64,000 nucleotides of DNA from Ottelia alismoides (Eukaryota > Streptophyta > Magnoliopsida > Alismatales > Hydrocharitaceae), in NCBI GenBank assembly GCA_037367405.1, contig JAZKJV010006045.1:1-64000 (forward strand). The letters are read 5' to 3'. A program made the position numbers and the translations under genes. Every line of letters begins with the position of its first letter. Position 1 is the stretch's first letter. The notes under the pieces were generated by a model. It made no database searches. It was not told the DNA's origin and saw only the letters and a program-made list of their open reading frames with translations. This document shows positions 21,430 to 33,297 of this stretch, in pieces.

Positions 21430-23018
21430 TTAATGTCTTTTTCTCTGGAACTAACAGTGCAGGTCTAGGAGCAAAGGCCTCATCTAGAGGCGTTTTTATC
21501 AAGGACAACCCCCCATGTCCACCTAATCCACATCGAGCTCCGTAGTGCATTCCAAGGTCCTCCAGCAACCCTTGAGGCACCTGGGAGGTGTGGAGTTGCA
21601 GCAGGGCCATCAAGCACCAGTTGGAGGACGTCCAGGTGCCCGAAAGCTCGTTCCTTGGAGGATTCAAACTCGTCAGACACGATTTCTTCGGACGTTCTTG
21701 AGGCTATCTCTGCACCGTCGGATTGTCCAGTGTTCTTCCTCCCAGCCATTTTGTGTATTTAATATTTAAAACTCAATCATTCAGCTGCAGTATTTATGTT
21801 TTATAATAATTGCCAAAAGATCCCCAAACTCTTCCTATTTGCAATCTAGTCTCGGCCAGCGAGGCTCACGTATGCATGCATGTTGGCTTGGCAATTTTGC
21901 ACCCGAACCCTTGTAGTTTTTGGTATTTACGTTTAGTCTTGAAACTTTTAAATGTAGTTATAATTTTTTTGTAAAATTGCATACACCCCTTGAACTTTCT
22001 GCTCTTTACATTAATGCCCCTACTAGTATTGCATTTTATCTTTATTTCTTGTATTTATTTTAAATAACAATTAAACTCAAAAAATCACAAAAATAGATGT
22101 AGACTCCTGTGCCATTATACTTTCACTTCATTATTTTATCTTGCAATTTTGTATTTATTAAAAATAAAAAAGAGTCTTTTTATCCCCATTTTCAATATAA
22201 AATACATAAAAATTATGAAATTATTTTGAAAATTTTCTAAAAATAAATTTTATGTATTTATGTATTTTTAACTTTCAGACCAAAAATCACAATAAATATA
22301 AAGGAAACTCAAAAAAATAGAAAAACTTTAAAACACTTTTAAAAATATAAAAATCCTTGAAAAATTCCAAAAATATATTTTCTATCTTTGAATTTTCTTT
22401 ATATTATTATCTATATATAAAAATTAATTGGGAGAAATTTTTCTACTATTTTATATTTCTCATCTTAATTTTAATTTCGGATATTTATTTAAACCATGAT
22501 TTAGAATTTTTTAATTTTAAAAATATATAAAAATTAGCAAAATATCTTAAAAATCACAAAACAGTAAAAAATTATTTTAAACCCAAAAATATTTTATTTT
22601 CTTTTTTTGATTATTTTTGTTAATTTTTATATCAACCTAGCTTATATTGTATATATATTTTACATAGCCTTATATCTATATCATCTATTTTTTAAAAATA
22701 TAATATAAAAATATAAAATATAAAAGAAAATATAAAATAAGAAAAATAAAAATCAAAATATAAAAGTGTAAATCCAAAAATAAAATTAAAACTAAAATTA
22801 AAAAACACACAAAAAAGAGAATATAGACAAATACATCGCACTCACTTTTGTGCATTTTTGCCCAATCTATCCTGCTTGTTCCCTGTGATCGACCTCTACA
22901 TGATTGCACACTATATACATCAATTGTAGAATTATAATAAATTTTAACTTTGCATTTGTCATTCATTTCTTGATTATTATTTGTATGTTAATTATTATTT
23001 GAAGTTGGGTTTTGTGAG

Positions 23019-26000
23019 TGATGAACAAATTCATCACTTCTAAAGTTGAAAATAGAGCCTTGTTCTCGAGTATTTAGCAGCATATTTCCCTTTATCTTTC
23101 ATAAATAACATTCTTACATGGATCCATAATTCACACAATTTAGCATTCATAATTGCATTAAATAAGAAGCTAGTTCACCTGTAAAATTCACTTGTAAATT
23201 ATTCATATAATCATCTGTATTTTATACCCCCTCAAAAATCAATAAAACCTTCCTTATACTATACATATTACTAGTTAATATTATAAGGAAAAAGGCCAAA
23301 ATTCTTAGCTTGTAAATTACCCAATAAAACCCAAACCCAATTGGAGACCCTAGACCTTAGAATGCATAAATATCTCTCTTATAGTGTCCGATTTAGGTCT
23401 ACTCACTTTCAGATTAATACACATTCAAAGACCTTTAAAATGAGACCAATTTCTTTAAAATCGGAGCTCGTATGCAAAACTTGGGTTTTTGGGCCCCTTT
23501 GTGTACTATATGTATATATATTTGTACCCTTGTATTTTGTTACCTTATTTGACCTCATATCTGTATTTGATCAACAAGAAACTTGTAGATCTCATCGTGA
23601 TCTACAACTTTCATGTTTTGAGATTTTCCAAATTCGGCCTTCTTCTCTCTCTAAATTCATTTTCTTTTTCAGCCATTAAGAGCAGGCCATGTGGCGCCCT
23701 CTGATTGCGCCACGCGGCCCGCTCCATTGAGCACCACGTACCCTCCATTTCCCGTTGTCCGATCACACCCTCTCTCTCTCTCTTGATCTGGGCCATCTAA
23801 GCTGCAGCGCTTCTCAGCCGCACGATCAAATCCTGGATCCAATCTAGATCGTTCGCCGTCACCGCGACCTCCTTGCGCCACGTGGTGGCATCTACACCCT
23901 TCGATGCTTCCGCTTCTCGCCTCATCTCCCCCATCCATCTCGCTTTGGACCTCGACCATTCGATCAAAGTCCAGTCACCATCACGACCGTTCCTTTCTGC
24001 CTTGACCTACGCTCCCCACGTGGCTCCATCATGACCCTCCGATCGCTCCCCTCTGATCTAATCACAACCGCACGTCTGTGCCTCCATCAACGCCCGCCAC
24101 GTGGTGTGCCCTGCGCCCTTGATCTCGCCTCGTTGATCTAATCCTAACCCTCCTCTTCCGCCTTTCTCCTGACCATTGGATCTCTCGATCCAACGGTCAA
24201 GACATCGTCTCTACCTCCCGCAGCTCTCGCTCCCACGTCGCCCACCTCACCAACGAGTCGCCCCTTCCTATTTTGGGATCGACTCCGGCCACCTCTCAGC
24301 CTCCTGTCACCGTCATTTCGTACCCCACTCTTCCCTCGTCCTCGCCGACCCCCTCGAACTCCATGAATCACACCCACATCGCTCCATGACCTCCACCAAC
24401 TCCACCACTTCATCACCTAAGCCATCACCTTCCACCTTTAAATACTCCATCACCTTCAACCTTCGACCCTATCCGCCATCACGGAGAGAAACCTCGAGCT
24501 CCTACCTTCCTATTGTTGACAGAAATTCGGCAAGGAGTCGAGCGAAGACCGACTTCATCTCCGATGAGATCCGCGGCAATCCCCGTCATGTCGCAGCCAC
24601 GCCCGTTAGCTGCACGAGCTCACAAACTTCTACCGGCCTTTGAGCGACGACCAGGAGCATGAATCCGAGATCCATTCCCCAGGTAGACCCCTCCATCGCC
24701 TCTCTGTTTCTTCTTCTTTTTCTTGCTTTTTCTAGGAACTTATTCGCTGCCCACAATTGACTTCACCTTCGCATGATCATCCTCCGAGCTCCTCCTCGGA
24801 ACTGGCACCTTCATGCACCCTTCCATCTTCTCAGACACACACTTAACCTCACGCCGACGAGAGATCCGCCACCTTGGTGGAGCAACACCACCGGACCGTC
24901 CTAACGATAATACAGGTCTCTCTTTGCACTCACGCTCACCCCACACGTACGTTGCACGCTTCGGATATTCAATCTAACCCTGCAGGTGCTCTGTCTGCGA
25001 TTGGCTAGATGCCTCATCGGAGCTTCCTCAACCTTCGTCGCCGCCACTCCCCAGACCACCCCAGCCTCAGCTGAGACCCTGAGAACCTCGCCACACCTCC
25101 ACAATCCTTTCCAGTTATTCAGAATCCCTCTGCGACCTTCACCGACGACTGGAGGAGGAGGCAGAGCTGGAGCTTCATCGCTGGAGCGCAGCCACCTCCG
25201 CCGCAGGAGGCGGCGGACCATTTGAGAAGGAAGTACAATAGCCGTCCGACCCCTTGATCGGACGGTTCAGAGCACATCATGACTCCATCAATGCGTAACC
25301 GTCAGATTAGGAGGATCCCACGCTTCTGAGCGTGCCACATCGCCACTCCCCCGAGCTTCAAGTGTCGTTGGATTTCATCCTGATCCGACGGCGCTCGATC
25401 GTCCACGCATTCATCTTCATCGAGCTCCAAAGGCCATTGGATCGATCTTGATCCAACGGGTCGCAACACGCCACACGCCATCCATGAGCAGTCGTTGGAT
25501 CGTCACTTGATCTAACGGTCCAGAGAGTGCCACGTCGCCGCCACCGAGCCTCCTCCCCGACCATTACGCTCGGAGCCCCCGAAGCTACCCCAAGCTAAGC
25601 TTGAGCCTGCAAAGCCCCCGAGCCTCCGCCTGAGCCTCCGAAGTCTCCCGAGCGTGGGACCTCACGTGTCTTTCACGTGCGATCTGGGTAAATTTCATTG
25701 TGGCCCTTGGAGGTTTTGATAATTGCATTCCATTCCCTACCAGGAGCACCACGTGAGGCGCCTTGTTTGTGGGCAGTTTGCATACATGTTCCCCTCATTA
25801 TAGGTAATTGCATTTGAGTCCCTGTCAGCATGTTTGAATTTTAGCAATTTTATTTCATGTATATGCATTTCGGCACCTGTCTTTGCACGTATTTTTAGGT
25901 AATCATTGACAGTTTTAATTATTTTTTAAGTTGAAATTGCACTGTATAGCTTAAGTTGTCCTCTTTCATATGTGACGCGCGTCTAATTTTTATAATATCA

Positions 26001-26795
26001 GCGGAGTTTATGATTAATTAATTGGTGAAATTTTTGTATATTTCGCCCATTTATGCTTTTTAATTTGTAGTAAATTCTCTGTTGCTCCAAAAAACACCAT
26101 AAATTCACATTAGACTTAGGATAATTGAGTTTTCATTGTGCCCAAAATCAACTCATTTGCACGCATCCCGAGGTCTGAATAAATCATTTTGTGATTTCCT
26201 TAATTGATTTTTAATAGGTCCAATTCACATAGAATTTTGGGTTTATTAATTTTCCTACATTCTTCACACTTAGATCTATCTAGGATAATTTTTATATGTG
26301 AAAATATTATGTTTTGGTATTTATTAAAATTAATTTCATCAAAATCACCTTGAATTCATTTTTAATTCATAGTATATTCATATAGTGTCAGAAAAATCCA
26401 AAAAAATTAATGTAGCTTAATTTCATTGCATTCCACATTCTTGCCAAGTTCCATAATTTTGGACTTAGTTTGATTATATTTTTGATATAACTTGTAAACT
26501 GGCCAGAAAAGTGCATGTGTCTTTTCTTTGTTGCATAAAAATTGTTAAAAAATAAAAAATACCTTCTAAAAATTTGACCTCTTAAATTCACTTAAAATCT
26601 ACCTAAGGAGACAGCTACCTCCCTGAGTTCGACCTTGAGCTTGCCCAAGTAAAATAAATTTACTGCTCGTGATTAACTCAACATTAATTAAAAGTGGTAT
26701 TTTTGATATAGCTTAGATTATCCGACTGCAACAAAATTAAAATTTAATTTGACCATTAATTTGATCGAATTAACAAGGTATCCAGAGCGATGTCA
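23019..26795 (+). mobile_element. Solo LTR D with target duplication GTGAG
   Basis: It starts TGATGAA-CAAA-TTCATCA at 23019 and ends GATGTCA at 26795, with GTGAG at 23014-23018 and again at 26796-26800. Both flanks belong to one LTR (F), whose end sequence continues after the duplication. Internal organisation matches LTR C: GTCCGATTTAGGTCTACTCAC, GTTGTAGATCTCATCG-like text, a GC-rich block at 23680-25700 with a possible TATA CTTTAAATA at 24436, and the tail text CTTGCCCAAGTAAAATAAA. No internal domain is present, so it is a product of LTR-LTR recombination. Confidence 0.8.
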
Positions 26796-26876
26796 GTGAG
26801 TGGTCATCGTATCGACTGGATCTCTTACCTTGTGAGATTTCTAGATCCTTGTAAAGTACTCTTCAATAGAAGCTTC

Positions 26877-27299
26877 ATGGGATCTCTTCCATGTTCATCC
26901 TAGATTCACGCCAAGTCAACTCCTCGGGCAAGGCCTCATCAATGCACTCATTCTCCATTGATCTTTGGAGTCATTTCGCCCCTGTACAAAACCTTTCGTG
27001 ACCTTACTCTCACATTTGGAACCCCTTTTGACCTCGTTTAACACCCTTTTGGGAGATTTTGATCGAGGAGGGTGACAGCCTCCTCTCAAGACTTTTTGCG
27101 GTGATGTGAGCAAGGTTTGGGAATGTTCCACCCACCACCGGTGGAGCTCTACCGTGAGGTATCATCTCGCCAGTTTAGGCTGACTCGAGGTCTTTTTTTC
27201 ATATTTGTCTACATTTTATATCCTACTTTTATTTCATGCATCTTATTTACATTTTTTTGTGATTTAGCCATACTTACCCCTTTTGTAGTTTTCCAGTGC
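26877..27299. other. Unassigned spacer between LTR F and LTR E
   Basis: Moderately GC-rich DNA without a convincing frame, hairpin-PPT unit or LTR end. It may be internal or LTR debris of an Athila-like element; I cannot assign it. Confidence 0.3.
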
Positions 27300-29355
27300 T
27301 GAGCTCCGATGAACCTCCCACTTGTTTTTGACCATCCTTCGACCCATCAAATGCCTTCACCTCACTCCCTCACCGCTTCTGGATACTTCACCACACTCCA
27401 GTCCCTTCGATCCTCACTGGATCGAGACAACGGTGCTCCAATTCCTCACCTAGTTGGAGTCTCTACCACCTCCTTCCATTATGCACCTATTCGTTCAAAG
27501 AAAACCCCCATGACCTTGGCATGAGTTTGTTTGAGCTTTGTGCAGATACTGGTGGTCTGAAGGACCCTTCTAGGATTGATTTTGTGTTCAATGTAAGTAT
27601 CTGGAGCCCCCCGTCTTCCACGTGCTCATCAATCATCATGGGTGTTGCAGGATGCTTGCTGAAGCCTTCATGCAAAGCTGAGGAGCCCTGGCATCATTTT
27701 GGTCCGACTCCGGGGCTCCCAGTGGTTGGAGGTCCGTGTTGCACTTGATTGAAGCTTATAGGAGGGGAAGTTCTTCCCTGTTCTTCGAGCTTCCTTCTCA
27801 ACCTTCTGATAGCCTTCATCTCGTAGTTCTCATCAGCATGTCGGATTAACCCCGCTCTATACAATTAGATATGCTGGATGATCTAATCTCCTCCATCAGT
27901 GCGTGAAGCGGTATCACGTGTTGCGATTGCGACACATGGCAAAAGTGGATAGATCTTGAGCGTCCGCCGCTCGCAACGTTGGGTATCTTGCATCTTCCAC
28001 CCATGCATTTTTGTAATTTAATATTTAATATATAAACATTCCTCTACTGTTGTTAAATTTCTGTGTAATTTTCACTTAGGCCCCTAGCATTTGTTATACT
28101 TGCATAACATTTCATTCCACGACATCTCACTGTGGTCGCACATAAGGCACGCTTTTGGAAATTTTGCAACTATGCCATGCTGCTTTTTGTATTGCTATTT
28201 AATCTATTAAATATTTATTGCATCTATATAATTCTGATGAAAATTATATATTGGCCCTTATACATTATTTTATTTACACATATGGCCTTGTAGAGAATGC
28301 ATTTTTGTTAATTCGTTATATATACTAAATATGTCAACTATGCTCCAAAAAATCTCAAAAAAAAAGATAGGTTCATGATTTCTTGCAAATCCACACCCTA
28401 ATTTTATCTCTGCATTTTAGGATATTTTATTATTCATTAAAAATCATTTTGAACGCATTTTTGCCTTGTCTCTAGTAAAAATGATTAAAAATTAAATATT
28501 TTAGAAAATTTAAAATATATTTTGTGTTTATTTACTTATTATGTAACTCCTAAATCTATAAATCCTAAAATAGAAAAGACAATACATAAAAACTAAAAAG
28601 ATCCAAAAATCCATTATAAAAATATGAAAAATACCCAAAAACACAAAAAAATATAATTTTATATTTCTAAAATTTATTTGTATTATATATATATATATAT
28701 AATTTGATTTAAAGAGTTTTAGACCTATTTTTTCTATTTTCCTCTTCATTTCAATTTTGGTTATTTATGAAATCCTTGATTTGGGATATTTTTTACTTTA
28801 AAAATATATAAAAGTTAGCAAAAATACTTAAATAAATACAAAAATAGTACAAATTATTTAAAACCCGAAATATTTAGTTCTATAATTTTTAGTTATTTTT
28901 AGTTATATTTATATCTATCTTGCCCTACAATATATATATATATACTCTTATTCTTCTTTTATATATTTAAAAAAAGAAATATAAAATTCTATAAATATAA
29001 AAAAATAAAAATACGTTATTAGAAAAATACAAAAATATAACAAAAATAAAATAAAAAATATAAAATTAAAAACCCCACAAGAAGAAGGTATATACAAGAA
29101 TCGTACGATCGTTTTTGTGCATTTATTTGCATAATCTCTCCTTTTCTGCTCCATATGTTCGACACTCTACACATACTTACACCTATACACACATTTATAG
29201 AGTTATAATAAATTTTAACTCCATAATTTATTTTACATTACTTTATATCTATTTGTGGGTTAATTGTTGATTGATTAGGGTTTCTGAGCGGCCAATACAC
29301 AGACTGCAGTTTCGCCTTGTGAAATCATACGAACCTCGAAATTCCTTAGTTATCA
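27300..29355 (+). mobile_element. LTR E, 5'-truncated, with downstream primer site
   Basis: A GC-rich stretch to about 27960 is followed by the AT-rich tail with the family phrases (TTTGCA...CCCCT, GGGTTAATTGTTGATTGATTAGGG) and an end TTAGTTATCA at 29355. The end is fixed by the primer-site relic starting two bases later. U3 and R are missing. The left limit is uncertain because 27300-27750 could be older internal DNA. Confidence 0.6.
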
Positions 29356-29357
29356 AA

Positions 29358-29375
29358 TGGTGTTGTTGCCGAGGA
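29358..29375 (+). promoter_or_regulatory. Decayed tRNA-Asp primer-binding site
   Basis: TGGTGTTGTTGCCGAGGA differs from the intact site of element 2 (TGGCGCCGTTGCCGGGGA) only by four transitions (three C to T, one G to A), and the next bases GCAAC also agree. Position, two bases after an LTR end TATCA, is as in element 2. Confidence 0.8.
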
Positions 29376-29700
29376 GCAACTGTGCAAAGATTGGTTTTTT
29401 TTATTATGTATGCTTTATCTATATTTGTGTTTTATTTATTTTCTTATATTTGATATTATTTTTGAATTGTGTAATTATGTCTCTCTGTTGGCTTTGATGC
29501 AAGGTACCACGGATCGAGGGAAGCTCTTCAAGGAGCCTGCGCACCCACGTGAAGCCAAGTTGGCTTTTTGATCTAGTTGTCAGAAGGAGGCATCAAAGGA
29601 GACTATGAGTATTTTTAAAGACATTTTCACTTAGCATTTTATTTCATCTCTTTATTTGTGTAATTTAAGTGAGAGAGACTATATTGTTATAATAACTTGG
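29376..29700 (+). other. Leader remnant after LTR E
   Basis: AGCAACTGTGCAAAGATTGG follows the primer site, then AT-rich noncoding DNA. No gag frame follows before minus-strand LTR sequence begins around 29700. Confidence 0.45.
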
Positions 29701-31258
29701 ACTCCAAGACACTCTGCCATACTCTGCCACATCTCACTTTGTACCTGCAAGTTTAAGAAAAAGTAGTCGAAGAAAATAACTTGATTTGGGGGAGATTGAG
29801 TGGAATGGAGGCATGTAGAGATGGGGAAAGGTAGAGCCTTAAATAGGTTCCTCCTCCTTGCATGAGGAGGAGGACGATCACAGTGGGCAAGGTTGTGGAG
29901 AAGGGGAGACTGTGATTAGAATGTCTTACATGGATCAGGGATTCAAGCTGGACATTGGGAGTACGGTTGGAACAATGTGATGGTAATTGTGGATGGCTAA
30001 TAAAATTCAAAGAAAAAGAAAGAAAACAAATAAAGAAGATTACTTAGAACTGAAGAAGTTCGTTGGAGCGGATGAAGTGGCTTGGGCTTGAGATCCTGAA
30101 GACCTTGGGTCTTCACTTGACCCGCACAACCATTGTGAAAAGCTCTGACAACCACAAGCATGGTCGTGTACATGGCTCATCATCCATGGATCAACACTAG
30201 AGGATGGGCTCATCGTGGGATGTCGATCCTTGCCCTTGTTGTCACCAGAGGAGGAGAAGGGCTAGGACAAACCATCTCGTAAAGGTGGATATCGAAGATC
30301 GAAGTTGGGGGAGGAGTTTTATTAGGAGAAAGAGGTCGTTTTGGGTGGTGTTTCAACCACATGGAAGTTAATGAAGGATGGAGGAGATTGATGATGAGGG
30401 TACATGTGTAAGTGAGGGGAGAATGGGGAATACTATGGAACTAGAGTCTTGTCGAGAGGATACAAGGGACTAGTATGAGAATTTAGTGAAGAGACATTGG
30501 CGACGGGGTGTGTGACATGGAAGGGTTGGTTGCGGAGGTTGACCGTGCGCAATGCCCATTGGATCACGAGGGCCTTGACAGGGGCACATAGTGACAATGA
30601 ACTATCATTTAATCAAACGATCAAGCAGTCCAATTGTTGGTGGGGCTTGGAAGATCAGGGTTGTTTGATCAAATAATCATAATGTCCATAAAGAAAGCAA
30701 AGTCTATTAAAGAGCCATGTCACGTGGAGTTCTCTTATGCGGCCTCATGGCCCAATAGAAAATTTAGAAAAGGTTAAATCTTGTAAAATAAATATAAAAA
30801 TATAATTAAGTCAGATTAAAACTATTTAACATGAAAGTTGTTCATCTTTTCAATATCTACAGCTTTCTTGGAGAACTCAAAGTCTAAATGCATAATATAC
30901 ACACAATTTATATTTTTTTATAAGTATTTTTTAATGAGTAAAATACTTCTTTTATTTGTTTTGTTATTTTTTAATTTTGTTAAAATGAATACTGCATAAT
31001 ATATTATAAATAATATTATGCTAATTTTTATTGGATTTTTAATAAGTAAAACACATAAAATAAAGGAACCTTAAACATATATCATGTACTTAATTATATA
31101 CATTAATTAGCTTTTTTTTATTTACAAGATGGTATATTACATTAATCAGATAGAGGGTAAAATAATAGAAATAAAGATGGTGAATCTGGAATTCATAATT
31201 TTCACGACCTCGATTCGGGGTCGTCGGATCCTCCCATATCCAGATATGGTTACTCATC
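29701..31258 (-). mobile_element. LTR K, minus-strand fragment, 3'-truncated
   Basis: On the minus strand it starts TGATGAGTAACCATATCTGGATATGG, continues through AT-rich U3/R with AGCTGTAGATATTGAAAAG (the place where the family has GTTGTAGATCTCATCG), and reaches a GC-richer block with TATTTAAGGCTC near 29850. The AT-rich tail expected next is absent. No PPT or target duplication is visible at its right end, so the limits are uncertain. Confidence 0.5.
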
Positions 31259-33297
31259 AATAATTTATTCAGCAATCACAACTAACATCCAGAAACAGAC
31301 TGTAAATAAAAATACTCATAAGAAAGTATTTCAACACTTTTCCATTCACAAAATAAAGTTCACATGATACATTGTCCCACTATAACCATTGACATGTGCA
31401 TCAGCTTGAAAAGAAAATGCACAAAAAGATTACTAACTACCTTAAAAGTAAAGCTATTGTGGCTGACTAGATGTATACTAAAGTCCTTGCGATGGCTCAC
31501 CGTCACTTGTTGGATTTTCCATAAATCATAGGATAACATTTTGCAAATGATAAGTAACGAAGAAGAGAAAAGCAAATAAAATGGTGTAATTTTGCAAAAC
31601 TTGCTGTCATGAAAAGTTACATTCCTTCTCATTAAGTCCTGTTCATTTCTATTCCACATCAGGGATTAGTCCAGAGGAACTCCACCATTCTTGGACTCCG
31701 AAGATGTGGACACTTCAGGATTGGAGATTGCGTTGATCTGGTAAGCTTATGCTATCGCACGTCGCCTCAACCAATCCTCCAATACTAACCTGATAATTTC
31801 CTTTTCTTTTATTATCTAGGGTCTCAAGCCCTCAGCTTGGAAACAAAGGAGCACACCATCCTCAAGGATTCGATTGCTTAAACCTCAGGCAAACATTTAA
31901 TCATATAACCTAGCGGCTTTAACTACATATTATTGTGACCTAGCCGCTATTGAACCACCCATGCCTCCACATGGCATGACCACATCTTCCGTCGTTCAAC
32001 CCGAAGATATTGGCTCCCGGTACCACACGTTGCAAATCATTCATTTCGTGCGCACTTATCATAATAGGGTAACCATGTACCACCTAGGTAGGGAAACGTC
32101 AATACGGGTTCCTTCCGACAAACCTAAGGTTTCATGCCCGACCTGTATTTCTACTCCCAGTCATCCTTAACGTGACACACGATCCCTTTCAGGATTCAAC
32201 TCAAAACACATAAATTCCCATGATGTAATTCGTTCATTAAGTCTTCGATTTGCGTAATCATCAACACTTAGTATAGACTCCCAAACCCTAACTTTCCAAG
32301 ACACTGCATCAATTCGATTCTTAAACCTTATTTTAGTGATAATCACAAAACAACTTTTCATATTTCCTCAAAATAGCCAAAATTAGGGTTCCTCGTAGCA
32401 AAGAACATAAAATCAGAAATTTCAACGATCTCATATGAAAACCCAACAGCAAAAGGAAGGATTCATTACCTAATCGAGCTCTCTCTCACGCATGCAGTGC
32501 TTTATTACGTTTCGTTTTCAGAAAGGATGATTTAAGGCTCCTAAAACAATCGAATTTCATTTTCATATAAAAAACACTAAGAACGTGTCAAGAATACAAA
32601 GAATGAACAAAGAACACACGAAAAACATGAAGAACGCGAAGAATATAATTTTCTTAAAATTTTGGCAGAACTTTCCCTTATATAGGGTGATATTTCTAAG
32701 AAAGTTTCGGTAGAGTTTCCCCTTATACTGGGACATATTTCTAGAAAAATTTCGACAGACTTTCCCCTTATATCGGGACATATTTCTAGAAAAATTTGAC
32801 AGAATTTCTCCTTATATCGGGACATATTTTTAAAGAAAAACGAAAAAGTTTCCTCAATAAAATCATCGAGAGGAAAACAATAACGAAACTGGAAGTATTG
32901 AAAACCTAACTCACGAAGCAAACTAAGAGAGGATCGTACCTTCCTCCTATTCGTTCTCCTGACAATGCTTCACTAGCGCTCCTTCCTCGCCTCCTACTCC
33001 TCCTCCCGACCTCTCGACCCTAGCCCTTGGGGTGGTGGTAGTGGAAATCGTAGATAATGAATGGGTAGGGGGAGTAGGCTCCAGAAAACTGCTAATCATG
33101 TTTAGAAAACGATGGTTTAGTCCTTAACTACGGTTAGCGGCCCATGATTTTGGCCTATGATTTTGTCCAAAACTTATCCGAAACTTAGGGCTTAAGTTAG
33201 AACATTCCAAAAGTTTCTAGATTCGCTAATGATGCTTAATTAACGCTAATCACACCTGAGTTCTCTTGATGTCTAAGGTGTTGGCAATCATGTTTCA
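31259..33297 (-). mobile_element. LTR/leader remnant of a different retrotransposon family
   Basis: The sequence does not resemble the Athila-like LTRs. Four tandem units at 32657-32835 read TTTCGACAGACTTTCCCCTTATATCGGGACATA-like on the plus strand. Phrases of the kind GGCAGA...TTTCCCCT are typical of Tekay/Del-type chromovirus LTRs, which I recall from general knowledge rather than a search. No coding domain is present. Family and strand assignments are tentative. Confidence 0.35.
32657..32835. repeat. Four tandem repeats of 44-46 bp
   Basis: Units at 32657-32700, 32701-32744, 32745-32789 and 32790-32835 share TTTC(G)GxCAGAxTTTCCCCTTATAT-GGGACATATTTCTAG. Units 2 to 4 are the most alike. They probably formed by slippage within an LTR. 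Confidence 0.8.

Larger units (their letters stand above)
20631..26876 (+). mobile_element. LTR F, 5'-truncated, interrupted by solo LTR D
   Basis: It begins within R/GC-rich sequence (AGCTGTAGTTCTGAC...) with no U3. The GC-rich block lies at 20840-21740 and the AT-rich tail at 21740-23013. LTR D then interrupts it, and it resumes at 26801 with GGTCATCGTATCGACTGGAT...CCTTGTGAGA, which matches the last 100 bp of LTR A (GGTCGCCGCATCGACATCGG...CCTTGTGTGAGA). The end near 26876 (GAAGCTTCA) is approximate and no primer-binding site follows. The MITE at 21218 lies inside it. Confidence 0.6.

Noticed and set aside
24176..25225. Frames in the GC-rich block of LTR D
   Set aside because: Same explanation: low-stop GC-rich LTR DNA, no domain, no conservation of frame with LTR C.
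26774..26790. GGTATCCAGAGCGATG as a tRNA-Met primer-binding site after LTR D
   Set aside because: It resembles TGGTATCAGAGC, but the GTGAG duplication and the resumption of LTR F place the LTR D end at 26795, so this text lies inside the LTR.
27309..27748. Possible short gene between LTRs F and E
   Set aside because: Two short frames (71 and 75 codons) in different phases, no motif; likely LTR or leader DNA.
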